64,000 nt of DNA from Bacillus sp. BA3 (lineage in GTDB: Bacteria; Bacillota; Bacilli; Bacillales; DSM-1321): NCBI GenBank assembly GCA_002835675.1, contig PIZR01000001.1, forward strand, positions 534,074-598,073, read 5' to 3'. The translations under genes were made by a program, and so were the position numbers. A model generated the notes under the pieces. That model worked only from the letters and a program-made list of their open reading frames with translations. It ran no database searches and had not been told where the DNA came from. Below, piece after piece: positions 55,298 to 63,861 of the stretch. Positions within the stretch are counted from its first letter, which is position 1; every line of letters begins with the position of its first letter.

Positions 55298-55499
55298 ATG
55301 AAAAGCACGAAAATTTTAAAAAAGCCTAATGAGATCATATTATATGAAGAAACTAAGAAGCACATAGAAAAACAAACGATATTCTATTAAAAATTCTGTA
55401 AACTTAAATGAAACATTATAACGTTATATTGATTAGTTCAGTAAAATATGATAATCTATTTTTGTAAAGAGAAATGAAATGAATTCTTATACAATTCAG

Positions 55500-55513
55500 T
55501 GTAACCGTATACA
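55500..55513 (+). promoter_or_regulatory. Candidate operator for the GntR-type regulator
   Basis: TGTAaccgtaTACA is a small dyad 44 bp before the amidohydrolase start, with a related TTATACA just upstream (55487-55493). HutC-type GntR proteins often bind such TGTA/TACA dyads. Assignment to the operon's own regulator is inference. Confidence 0.3.
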
Positions 55514-55556
55514 AAGTGCTTGCAATCGGTAGGAAGTATCGAAAAGGATGAGGGAA

Positions 55557-56660
55557 ATGACAGATACGTTAGTTCTGAAGAATGTAAAGATGTTAGAGGG
55601 AAATGCAGCGGATATCATACTGGAAAATGGGATGATTAAAGAAATCGCACTTCCCGGAACTGCAACAGGCAATAAGATAATAGATTATGATCAAAAAGTT
55701 TATGTTTCGAGCGGATGGATTGATATGCATGTACATGCTTTCCCGGAATTCGATCCTTATGGTGATGAGGTTGATGAGATTGGATATAAAACTGGTGTAA
55801 CAACGGTCATCGATGCGGGAAGCACGGGGGCAGATAGGATATCTGATCTGGTTATCAGTTGTGAAAATTCCAAAACGAATGTTTTCGCCTTTCTGAATAT
55901 TTCGCGGATAGGTTTGAAAAGGATTGATGAGTTATCGGATATTTCATGGCTGGACGAAGGGGAATTAAGGAAGGCAATTTCCAAGTACGGGGAGTTTATC
56001 GTTGGACTTAAAGCGAGAATAAGTAAAAGTGTGGTTGGTCCAAATGGTGTCGAGCCATTAAAAATCGCTAGGAAGTTTTCGGCTGAAACTGGTTTACCAT
56101 TAATGGTTCATATCGGTTCAGGGCCGCCTGATATTAAGGAAGTCCTTGATTTACTTGAGGAAAAGGACATTATTACACATTTCTTAAATGGTAAAGCGAA
56201 TAATTTATTTGATGTAAGAGAAGAGCCACTGCCTGAGTTAAGTAAGGCGATTGAACGTGGTGTTCATTTGGATGTAGGTCATGGAACGGCAAGCTTTTCT
56301 TTTAAAACTGCCGAAATGGCAAAAAAGCGGGGGATCCGTTTCAATACGATCAGTACGGATATATATCGTAAAAACAGGGAGAATGGGCCAGTTTTTAATA
56401 TGGCAAATGTGCTTACTAAATTTTTGTACCTCGGTTATCCATTAAAAGAAGTAATAGATGCCGTTACGGTCAATGCAGCAGCTTGGTTGCATAAACCAGA
56501 GCTTGGCAGGATTTCAACTGGGGATATTGCGAACTTGACCTTATTCTCGATCGAGAATGAGCCGACTCTTTTAGTTGATTCCGAAGGTGAAAAAAGGATG
56601 GCAGAAAAAAGAGTTGCTGTAAAAGGAGTGGTTATAAATGGAGAATACATTGAACGCTAA
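55557..56660 (+). CDS. Amidohydrolase/deacetylase family metalloenzyme (EF_0837/AHA_3915 type)
   Basis: A 367-residue amidohydrolase with the expected metal ligands: HVH (His58, His60), a probable carboxylated Lys152 (VGLKARISKS), His185 (MVHIGSG), His208 (ITHFLNG) and Asp268 (STDIY). The family is dihydroorotase-like and occurs beside SelA-like and KDPG-aldolase-like genes, as here. I infer removal of an N-acyl group or opening of a cyclic amide in a sugar acid. ATG 55557 is chosen because AAGGA lies about 8 nt upstream. It overlaps the next gene by 23 nt. Confidence 0.88.
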   Translation: MTDTLVLKNVKMLEGNAADIILENGMIKEIALPGTATGNKIIDYDQKVYVSSGWIDMHVHAFPEFDPYGDEVDEIGYKTGVTTVIDAGSTGADRISDLVISCENSKTNVFAFLNISRIGLKRIDELSDISWLDEGELRKAISKYGEFIVGLKARISKSVVGPNGVEPLKIARKFSAETGLPLMVHIGSGPPDIKEVLDLLEEKDIITHFLNGKANNLFDVREEPLPELSKAIERGVHLDVGHGTASFSFKTAEMAKKRGIRFNTISTDIYRKNRENGPVFNMANVLTKFLYLGYPLKEVIDAVTVNAAAWLHKPELGRISTGDIANLTLFSIENEPTLLVDSEGEKRMAEKRVAVKGVVINGEYIER

Positions 56661-57747
56661 ATACGGTTTGAAAAGAGTCATCAATGCAAGCGGAAGAATG
56701 AGCATATTGGGGGTTTCTGCCCCAACTGACACAGTGATGGACGCGATGAAAAAAGGTGGGCAAAATTATGTTGAAATTTCTGATTTAGTCGATAAGTCAG
56801 GCCAGCATATAGCGAATTTGCTTCATTCCGAAGCAGCGGTCGTCGTAAACTCAGCATCAAGTGGAATTGCGCTTTCCGTAGCGGCGATCGTGACTGAAGG
56901 AAACAGAAGGAAAAGTGAAAGGCTTCATCAAGATCCCATTCAAAAGAATGAAATCATCATGCTGAAAGGCCATAACGTTCAGTATGGTGCACCGGTTGAA
57001 ACCATGATTTACCTTGGTGGAGGAAACTTGGTGGAAGTTGGGTATGCAAATGAAGGGAAGGCAGAGCATATTGCTGATGCCATAAATGAAAATACTGCCG
57101 CCATTTTATATGTGAAATCGCATCATGCTGTTCAGAAAAATATGATATCGGTCGAAGAAGCATGGGAAGTGGCCAAAACGAATAATATCCCTCTGATTGT
57201 CGATGCAGCAGCTGAGGAAGATTTAGAAAAATATGTACAATTCTCCGACTTGGCGATCTATAGTGGATCAAAAGCCATCGAAGGACCCACATCAGGTATC
57301 GTTGCTGGCAGAAAAAAATATATCGAATGGGTAAAGGTTCAACTGCACTGTATCGGAAGGAGCATGAAGGTTGGAAAGGAAACTACCTTTGGGCTGCTTC
57401 AGGCATTGGATGAGTATTTTGACAAGACAGATAATAGCGAAAAAGAAAAGGCTAGTTTACAAATTCTCACATCACTTGACTCCATTGATGGCGTAAAAGT
57501 AACGATAGTACAGGATGAAGCCGGCCGTGCCATATATAGAGCCCGCATTTCCATTGATCCTTTGATAACGGAAATAACGGCGAAAGAAGTGAACGAGCAG
57601 CTCAAAAATGGGGATATTGCCATTTATACACGTGATTATGGGATTCGGCAAGGCTTTTTCGATATAGATCCGCGTCCATTGCAAGGTGATGATATACATG
57701 TCATTGAAGCACAATTAAGAACAATATTAGGAGGAAAACAAGGATGA
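56638..57747 (+). CDS. SelA-like PLP enzyme, D-glucosaminate-6-phosphate ammonia-lyase type (DgaE-like)
   Basis: A 369-residue PLP-dependent enzyme of the SelA-related group. The probable PLP lysine is Lys212 (SGSKAIEGPTSGI) and the ring-nitrogen Asp is Asp189 (VDAAAEED). Salmonella DgaE of this family removes ammonia from D-glucosaminate-6-phosphate. The next gene is the matching aldolase. It is not a selenocysteine-tRNA enzyme: no tRNA-binding extension and no selB nearby. AAGGAG precedes ATG 56638. Confidence 0.85.
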   Translation: MENTLNAKYGLKRVINASGRMSILGVSAPTDTVMDAMKKGGQNYVEISDLVDKSGQHIANLLHSEAAVVVNSASSGIALSVAAIVTEGNRRKSERLHQDPIQKNEIIMLKGHNVQYGAPVETMIYLGGGNLVEVGYANEGKAEHIADAINENTAAILYVKSHHAVQKNMISVEEAWEVAKTNNIPLIVDAAAEEDLEKYVQFSDLAIYSGSKAIEGPTSGIVAGRKKYIEWVKVQLHCIGRSMKVGKETTFGLLQALDEYFDKTDNSEKEKASLQILTSLDSIDGVKVTIVQDEAGRAIYRARISIDPLITEITAKEVNEQLKNGDIAIYTRDYGIRQGFFDIDPRPLQGDDIHVIEAQLRTILGGKQG

Positions 57748-58499
57748 CAAACATAAACAAACGGTTATTGAATGATCGTGTAGCCTTAAATGTACTTGCA
57801 AATAGTGTAGAAAATGCAGCCGAAGTCTTTGAAGCAGCGGAAGGCCATGTATTGGTGGGTGTACTCTCAAAGGACTATCCAACTGTGGAAGCTGGTGTTA
57901 CAGCAATGAAAGAATACGGAGAAGCCATTGATGAGGCCGTTTCAATAGGATTGGGCGCGGGCGATAATAGACAGGCAGCAGTTGTCGCAGAAATAGCAAA
58001 ATACTATCCAGGTAGTCATATTAACCAGGTTTTTCCGGCTGTTGGTGCCACCAGGGCCAATTTAGGTGAGAAGGATAGCTGGATAAATTCACTTGTTTCT
58101 CCAACTGGGAAAGTCGGTTATGTGAATATCTCCACTGGTCCAGTAAGTGCAGGTGCAAGTGAAACTGCCATTGTGCCTATAAAAGCTGCCATTGCGCTTG
58201 TTCGTGATATGGGAGGAAATGCATTAAAATACTTTCCGATGAAAGGCCTGAAGCATGAAGATGAATATCGTGCTGTGGCAAAAGCTTGTGGTGAAGAGGG
58301 ATTTGCTTTGGAACCAACAGGTGGAATCGATTTAAATAATTTCGAGACCATTTTAGAAATTGCATTAGAAGCAAAAGTGCCTAAAGTCATTCCCCATGTA
58401 TATTCTTCTATCATCGATGAAGAGACTGGTAAAACGAATGATGAGGATGTACGGAAATTATTGGCCATAACAAAAAAATTGGTTGAAAAATATGCCTAA
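57744..58499 (+). CDS. KDPG-type aldolase (DgaF-like)
   Basis: A 251-residue protein of the DgaF / EF_0839-type family, which splits 2-keto-3-deoxygluconate-6-phosphate to pyruvate and glyceraldehyde-3-phosphate. Recognisable parts are SIGLGAGDNRQAAVVAEIAK, INQVFPAVGATRANLG, KYFPMKGLKHEDEY and EPTGGIDLNNFETIL. The start overlaps the previous stop (ATGA), so it is coupled to the ammonia-lyase gene. Confidence 0.87.
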   Translation: MTNINKRLLNDRVALNVLANSVENAAEVFEAAEGHVLVGVLSKDYPTVEAGVTAMKEYGEAIDEAVSIGLGAGDNRQAAVVAEIAKYYPGSHINQVFPAVGATRANLGEKDSWINSLVSPTGKVGYVNISTGPVSAGASETAIVPIKAAIALVRDMGGNALKYFPMKGLKHEDEYRAVAKACGEEGFALEPTGGIDLNNFETILEIALEAKVPKVIPHVYSSIIDEETGKTNDEDVRKLLAITKKLVEKYA

Positions 58500-59505
58500 A
58501 AGGATTGTGGCATTCGGGGAAGTTATGATGCGTTTGCAGGTACCAGGGTATGAATTACTATCACAGGCTAACACTCTGCAATACTCCTTTTCAGGCACGG
58601 GAGTAAACGTAGCTTCTGCGATGACAAAGCTTGGACATGATGGGTATGTTGTGACCAAGTTACCGGATAACCCCCTCGGGGATTCAGCGATCTCAGCTTT
58701 GCAGCGCTTAGGAATTGGAAGGGGCTACATCTCCAGAGGCGGCAAATACATGGGGATGTACTTTTTGGAAAATGGATTTGGACAGCGGGCGAGCCGTGTC
58801 ACATATTCCAATCGACTGGAAAGCAGTTTTAATACAGCCACCTTATCCGATTATGATATGGATATCATTTCGGAAAGTACGGATATCATCCATTTTTGCG
58901 GAATCACGCTTGCAATGGCGGAAAATGTACGGGAAAGCATGAAGGCGCTGGCTGGAAAAGTCAAAGAAAAAGGCGGTACAGTCTGTTTTGATTGCAATTA
59001 CCGTCCCTCTTTATGGGAGGGAGGTTATTCTGACGCAAAGCCTCATTATGAAGAAATGCTTTCTTTGGCTGATATCGTCATGATGAATGAGAAAGACGCC
59101 CTATATATTTTAGGAATGAAGTCAGAAGGCTCCACAAGGGAAGAGCAGCTTATTGAGTTGATCCCTGAAGTGGCCAAGAAATTCAATATTCAATCGATAG
59201 CAGGGACACATCGTTCAATCAACAGTGATAATAGCCATACGCTGAGGGGGTATATATACAAAGAAGAGACATTTTACTTTTCCGATATCCTATCATTTTC
59301 CGTATATGATAGAATAGGTTCAGGCGATGCTTACACAAGCGGAATCCTGCATGGCGAATTGCTAGGATATTCCCCTGAAAAGACAGTTCGGTTTGCGGCT
59401 GTATCAGGAATGCTGGCATGTACTGTCGTTGGAGATACTCCTTTGGCAACCGAAAAGGAGATACTCTCGGCAATGGAAGGTAAAATGGAAGATATTAAGA
59501 GATAA
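58492..59505 (+). CDS. PfkB-family sugar kinase (2-keto-3-deoxygluconate kinase type)
   Basis: A 337-residue ribokinase-fold enzyme: N-terminal IVAFGEVMMRLQVPG, substrate loop FSGTGVNVASAM, and the catalytic motif DRIGSGDAYTSG. It would make either 2-keto-3-deoxygluconate-6-P or the phosphorylated amino-sugar acid that the neighbouring enzymes use. ATG 58492 overlaps the aldolase gene by 8 nt; its ribosome site is weak, so translation is probably coupled. Confidence 0.87.
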   Translation: MPKRIVAFGEVMMRLQVPGYELLSQANTLQYSFSGTGVNVASAMTKLGHDGYVVTKLPDNPLGDSAISALQRLGIGRGYISRGGKYMGMYFLENGFGQRASRVTYSNRLESSFNTATLSDYDMDIISESTDIIHFCGITLAMAENVRESMKALAGKVKEKGGTVCFDCNYRPSLWEGGYSDAKPHYEEMLSLADIVMMNEKDALYILGMKSEGSTREEQLIELIPEVAKKFNIQSIAGTHRSINSDNSHTLRGYIYKEETFYFSDILSFSVYDRIGSGDAYTSGILHGELLGYSPEKTVRFAAVSGMLACTVVGDTPLATEKEILSAMEGKMEDIKR

Positions 59506-59521
59506 AGGCAGGAGATTAGGA

Positions 59522-60244
59522 ATGAATGTGAACAGAAAAAATGGACCGATGTATTTACAGATAAAAGAAATATTAAAGGATCGTATTTTACATGGGGTTT
59601 ATGCCATCGACACAAACATTCCCTCTGAGCCTCTTTTGGAAGAAGAATTTAACGTAAGTAAGGTCACTGTCCGTAATGCAATCAAAGAACTCGTTCAAGA
59701 GGGGTATGTTGAAAAGAAAAGCGGCAAAGGCACTAGAGTCATAGCTAATGGTTCGATTGTCAAACTTTCCAAAGGAAAGCGTTTCACAGAGCTTTTGGTG
59801 GAGGAAGGGCACTCCATTTTAAAAAAGGTGTTAAACATAAGTCATGTTGACCTTTCTTCAGACTCTAAGCTGCATTCTTTATTTGGTGACCATTGCTTAA
59901 GTATTGAACGGATATATTTATTGGACAATGAGCCTTATATTTACTTTACACATTATGTTTCACTGGATTTAAACCAAGAAGAAATAGAAGAGGTCCAGAT
60001 CAATTCTTTGTACCGCTTTTTGGAAGATCAAAACGTCAAACTTGAAATTTTCAGAGATGAGTTTGCCGTTGCTATCGCTCCGGATCACATTTGCGAAACA
60101 CTGAAAATCGAAAACAATAGTCCAGTACTAAAGAGGATTCGGATTTCCAGTGATGGGGACGGAAATGTTATGGAATACAGTGAAGGATATTACAACACGG
60201 CTAAACAGAACTACATTGTGACATATAACGAGCCGGTACAATAA
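59522..60244 (+). CDS. GntR-family (HutC type) transcription regulator
   Basis: A 240-residue regulator: winged helix (GPMYLQIKEILKDRILHGVY, PSEPLLEEEFNVSKVTVRNA, KKSGKGTRV) followed by a UTRA ligand domain. It lies between the enzyme genes and the permease and probably represses the operon until its sugar-acid ligand binds. ATG 59522 has AGGAGATTAGG upstream; the longer open frame runs back into the kinase gene. Confidence 0.9.
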   Translation: MNVNRKNGPMYLQIKEILKDRILHGVYAIDTNIPSEPLLEEEFNVSKVTVRNAIKELVQEGYVEKKSGKGTRVIANGSIVKLSKGKRFTELLVEEGHSILKKVLNISHVDLSSDSKLHSLFGDHCLSIERIYLLDNEPYIYFTHYVSLDLNQEEIEEVQINSLYRFLEDQNVKLEIFRDEFAVAIAPDHICETLKIENNSPVLKRIRISSDGDGNVMEYSEGYYNTAKQNYIVTYNEPVQ

Positions 60245-60272
60245 TCCCATTTATTGTATTGGTTGGTTTGAT

Positions 60273-60286
60273 TGTAAGCGATTTCT
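60273..60286 (+). promoter_or_regulatory. cre-like site before the GntP permease gene
   Basis: TGTAAGCGATTTCT matches the cre consensus at 13 of 14 positions (last base differs). It lies 19 bp before the permease start, so it may reduce permease expression on preferred sugars. Confidence 0.45.
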
Positions 60287-60304
60287 TGGGAATGGGGAGA
60301 ACAT

Positions 60305-61630
60305 ATGGATCTATATTTATTAGGAATCACGCTGATAGCAATCGTAATAGTTATTTTGGGGGTATCATGGTGGAAATGGCATGCATTCATTAGCTTGACT
60401 GTAGCCAGTTTATTTTTAGCGGTTTTTTCCGGACTGCCAATGGACAAGATTGTTGGGGCTTATGAAACGGGTGTCGGAGCGGTCCTTGGTCACCTTATTG
60501 GAATATTGGCATTGGGTACCATCTTAGGAAAGATGATGTCCGACTCTGGAGCTGGTATGCAGGTTGCTGACTTTTTCATTAATAAATTCGGTGTGAAAAA
60601 ACTGCCATGGGCCATGCTCTTATCTGGTTTCATCATTGGCATTCCGGTATTTTTCGAGGTTGGTTTAGTAATATTGCTTCCTTTGGTCATTTCCATTCGG
60701 AAATCTACCAAAGTGAACATCTTGTTAATTGGTATTCCAGTACTTGCTGGCTTATCAATCGTACATGGGCTGGTACCTCCACATCCTGGAGCCATGACAG
60801 CTATTGGAATTTATAATGCTAACATGGGACAAGTACTTCTGTACTCATTGATCATTGCATTCCCGACTGCTGTTATTGCGGGACCACTATTCGCAAAATG
60901 GATTCATAAAAGGGTTATTCCTGTCGGAGAACCGGAATTGATCCGGGTGGAAACAAAGACAAGTGGATTACCAGGCACTGGAGTTTCGTTCTTCATCATC
61001 CTATTGCCGGTATTGTTGATGGTTTTAACTTTAGTGGCGCCCTATCTGCCGATACCGGGTTCCATTGAAAAAATCCTATTGTTTATCGGAAGTCCAGTGA
61101 TCGCCCTATTAATCTCCTGTTTTGCAGCTTACTATTTCTTGGGCTACAGACAGGGAATGGACAAATCGCTAATTAAAAAGTTGACGGAAGAATGCTTATT
61201 GCCATTAGCTTCCATAATCCTTATTATCGGTGCTGGCGGAGGCTTCAAGCAAATTTTAATTGATAGTGGCGTAGGGACTGCAATCGCTTCCATGTCAGAG
61301 GAAATTTCCTTGTCCCCAATCGTTCTTGCATTCCTTGTGGCCGGATTAATCCGGGTTGCCACAGGTTCTGCAACCGTCGCTTTGACCACGGCGGCAGGGA
61401 TCGTTTCACCGGTCGTTGCCAATATGACGGGTGTTAATCTAGAATTGCTCGTTATTGCCACGGGAGCAGGCTCACTTATGTTTTCCCATGTTAATGACGC
61501 CGGTTTCTGGTTAGTAAAAGAATACATGGGATTAACCGTTAAAGAAACTTTCAAAACATGGACAGTGATGGAAACATTACTTTCCTTCGTGGCATTCGGT
61601 TTGGTTTTAATTTTCGATATATTCATATAA
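60305..61630 (+). CDS. GntP-family gluconate/sugar-acid permease
   Basis: A 441-residue membrane transporter with about 12-14 segments. It carries the GntP pattern (PPHPGAMTAIGIYNANMG, GAGGGFKQILIDSGVG, RVATGSATVALTTAAGIV, GSLMFSHVNDAGFWLVKEYMG). It imports gluconate-like acids by H+ symport and here presumably the substrate of the upstream enzymes. GGGGAGA precedes ATG 60305. A strong terminator closes the operon. Confidence 0.92.
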   Translation: MDLYLLGITLIAIVIVILGVSWWKWHAFISLTVASLFLAVFSGLPMDKIVGAYETGVGAVLGHLIGILALGTILGKMMSDSGAGMQVADFFINKFGVKKLPWAMLLSGFIIGIPVFFEVGLVILLPLVISIRKSTKVNILLIGIPVLAGLSIVHGLVPPHPGAMTAIGIYNANMGQVLLYSLIIAFPTAVIAGPLFAKWIHKRVIPVGEPELIRVETKTSGLPGTGVSFFIILLPVLLMVLTLVAPYLPIPGSIEKILLFIGSPVIALLISCFAAYYFLGYRQGMDKSLIKKLTEECLLPLASIILIIGAGGGFKQILIDSGVGTAIASMSEEISLSPIVLAFLVAGLIRVATGSATVALTTAAGIVSPVVANMTGVNLELLVIATGAGSLMFSHVNDAGFWLVKEYMGLTVKETFKTWTVMETLLSFVAFGLVLIFDIFI

Positions 61631-61670
61631 TTAAAGAAAATTTTTGCAAAACCTGATTATGTAGCATTTA

Positions 61671-61716
61671 CCTCCGTGAACTGTATTGTTGTGACAGTTC
61701 ACGGAGGCTTTTATTT
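61671..61716 (+). terminator. Terminator of the sugar-acid operon
   Basis: CCTCCGTGAACTGT pairs with ACAGTTCACGGAGG, followed by CTTTTATTTA. Confidence 0.93.
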
Positions 61717-61843
61717 AGTTATGAACATACTGGGGAGGGAGAAAAGGACCGGCTGTACTCTTAAAGATAGGTCGTTGCAGAAAAAACAGTAATAAAATTC
61801 ATTCAAAATCGTAGTTATTTTTACTATTGACAAGGGTGTAGTT

Positions 61844-62026
61844 TCATCCGGGTGACGTTTGTTTGGCTCCTCGAAGATATAAGTCCTGACAGAGACTTTT
61901 ATATTGCAAGATTGACAGCTTGCCGTTTACATATTCATTCTGAATATAATCCAATAATTCATTGGCATGGTTAGGCTTTTGACGTTTTTCCTGAATATAA
62001 TGGAGAATTAAAACTTCTATATTCAC
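61844..62026 (-). CDS. YppF-like small protein
   Basis: A 60-residue protein starting at GTG 62026 after AAGTAAGGTGAG. The core NHANELLDYIQNEYVNGKLSILQYKSLCQDLYLRGA resembles the YppF family of bacilli (small helical proteins of unknown function). No neighbour explains its role. Confidence 0.65.
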   Translation of the reverse strand: MNIEVLILHYIQEKRQKPNHANELLDYIQNEYVNGKLSILQYKSLCQDLYLRGAKQTSPG

Positions 62027-62213
62027 ACACTCACCTTACTTGACAAGTATTTTTTTCCATTAACAATATAACATGGGTATTCAAAAAAATATCATTTTTT
62101 GAATATTTTAACTATCGACATATTTATACAAATAAAGGATTGATTCGGAATAAGCGGTGGAATTTATCGGGAAATGCAAAAAGAACGATATTGTACCGAC
62201 TTGATTTTAGGCA

Positions 62214-62248
62214 CAAAAAAGCCCTTGATAATTCAAGGGTTTTTTTGT
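62214..62248. terminator. Bidirectional terminator after the MFS gene
   Basis: AAAAAAGCCCTTGA pairs with TCAAGGGTTTTTT. It serves the minus-strand MFS gene at 62283. Confidence 0.9.
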
Positions 62249-62282
62249 TGATTTAGGTCATAAAACTGATTTTGCAACGACT

Positions 62283-63575
62283 TCATGCTTGTATCTTTTG
62301 TACAGGTAAAGGTGATAAGCGCAGTTCTGCGGATTCTCTCTTAATGGAGAATAAATAAGCTGCCAAACCTAAGAAGGCTGTAAAAATCAGCATGGCGATC
62401 GATGAACTGAAGTCCCCGCCAGACAAGTCACGAAGCCATCCCATGATATAGCTCGAAAAGCCGCCCATGATATTCGTGAATCCAATTAGACCAGCGGCTC
62501 GTCCCGCTGTTTCAGGTGTTGAGTATTTTACCATGAGCATATTACTTAAATGGAACACACCGCCTTGACATCCCATTGCCAGTCCCATACATAGTCCGGC
62601 CAAAATAGGATTCGGGATGAAGACAGCTACAGTCAAAAAGACAGCCGTCAATGAAAATAGAATCGTGGCCATCAAACTTGGACGTCTGGTTTTGTCAGCC
62701 AGAAAACCGCATGCCAAGACAAATCCTAGAGCGAATAGCCAGGAAAGAGAAGTAATGCTCGACATTCCTTCCTTTTCGAATCCTTTTGCTTCAATGAGGT
62801 ATGTAGGAAGCCAAATGCTGATTCCGAAAAATAAGAAGGAGCATACGAGCATGCCGAACCAAACGATCCAGAAACGATAATCTTGTGCGAAACTCTTCTT
62901 GTTCTCGGAGGGGGCGGTTTCTTTCATTTCATCATCCGTTTGGCGAATGAAAGCCAATTCCTCCTTACTTATACGGGGATGCTCTTCTGGTGTATTCCTC
63001 GTCATAAAGATGAACATCGGGATATTTATAAATAAGTTGAATGCTGCAAGCATAAAGAAAGCTGCTTGCCAGTGGAGTAAAGATATCACGAGCACCAAAA
63101 ATACGGCTCCCATTGCCGGTCCTAAATAGTTTCCGGTAAGCCAAGATGCCTGGGCCCTACCCAATTCGCGTTTATTAAACCAGTTAGAAATGAGCTTTCC
63201 GGAAACCGGAATCATCATCCCTTCACCAAAACCAAGAATTATCCTGCTAATTAAAAATATTTCATATGAATTTGCCAGGCCTGACATAATCATCGTGAGT
63301 GTCCAAACGAATAAACCGGCGATGGCTGTTTTTCGTGCACCTAATTTATCAATGATGAAGCCCCAAAAAAGATTTGAAACTCCATAAGCAATGGTGAATA
63401 CAAAAGATAGAAGACCGATCTTTGCATTTTTGTCATCGCCTGTCATACCGAGTGCATGCAAGAATTCCGGATCTGTTTGAATGATGGAAATGCCAACTTT
63501 ATCAATTTGTCCAAAAAACCAAAAGAAAAAAATTGGAACGGCAATATACAACCATCTTTTTTGCCCATTTAACAT
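62283..63575 (-). CDS. MFS transporter, anion:cation symporter family (ExuT/GudP-like)
   Basis: A 430-residue, 12-segment MFS protein. The N-terminal block (FFFWFFGQIDKVGISIIQ, GFGEGMMIPVSGKLISNWF, ASWLTGNYLGPAMGAVF) is that of the anion:cation symporter family that imports hexuronates, glucarate and similar acids. The central loop is charged. ATG 63575 has AAGGAGA upstream. cre-like sites and a perfect palindrome lie in its upstream region, which suggests sugar-acid control. The actual substrate is unknown. Confidence 0.9.
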   Translation of the reverse strand: MLNGQKRWLYIAVPIFFFWFFGQIDKVGISIIQTDPEFLHALGMTGDDKNAKIGLLSFVFTIAYGVSNLFWGFIIDKLGARKTAIAGLFVWTLTMIMSGLANSYEIFLISRIILGFGEGMMIPVSGKLISNWFNKRELGRAQASWLTGNYLGPAMGAVFLVLVISLLHWQAAFFMLAAFNLFINIPMFIFMTRNTPEEHPRISKEELAFIRQTDDEMKETAPSENKKSFAQDYRFWIVWFGMLVCSFLFFGISIWLPTYLIEAKGFEKEGMSSITSLSWLFALGFVLACGFLADKTRRPSLMATILFSLTAVFLTVAVFIPNPILAGLCMGLAMGCQGGVFHLSNMLMVKYSTPETAGRAAGLIGFTNIMGGFSSYIMGWLRDLSGGDFSSSIAMLIFTAFLGLAAYLFSIKRESAELRLSPLPVQKIQA

Positions 63576-63607
63576 AATACCATCTCCTTATCGCTTTTTA
63601 ACATTCC

Positions 63608-63621
63608 TTAAAACGCTTACA
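63608..63621 (-). promoter_or_regulatory. cre-like site upstream of the MFS gene
   Basis: On the minus strand, TGTAAGCGTTTTAA matches the cre consensus at 13 of 14 positions. It lies 33 bp before the MFS start codon. Confidence 0.45.
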
Positions 63622-63832
63622 TTTGAGAAAAAGTGTTTTTTCGGTTATCCCTTTAGAAAGGTACTAGTTTTGAATATTCATTTAAGAGCTATATCCCGCC
63701 TTTCTTTATAATTTTGATAGATAAAAAGTAACGGTAGTGTTTTGTAAGGAAAACATAGTTTTACTTTCTTAACGATAAATTAAAATAATTTGATTGTCAA
63801 TTTAATATTTTGATAATTTTCTATTTTTAGAA

Positions 63833-63861
63833 TATAAGCGCTTTCAGTTCGATATCGAACT
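63833..63861. promoter_or_regulatory. cre-like site joined to a perfect 16-bp palindrome
   Basis: 63833-63846 is a cre-like site (minus strand TGAAAGCGCTTATA, one mismatch). It shares one base with AGTTCGATATCGAACT (63846-63861), a perfect palindrome of operator type. It may control the MFS gene to the left, a gene beyond the right edge, or both. Confidence 0.55.

Larger units (their letters stand above)
54758..55499. other. Gene-free AT-rich stretch with repeat debris
   Basis: About 740 bp without a supportable gene. Around 55015-55115 one frame reads NIDILILFIAIIIGLIIWLN followed by a Lys-rich tail, like a one-segment membrane peptide, but a stop directly follows the only ATG, so it looks like a remnant. 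It runs into a truncated copy of the GC-rich repeat (55101-55157). A large hairpin lies at 55250-55297. Confidence 0.6.
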
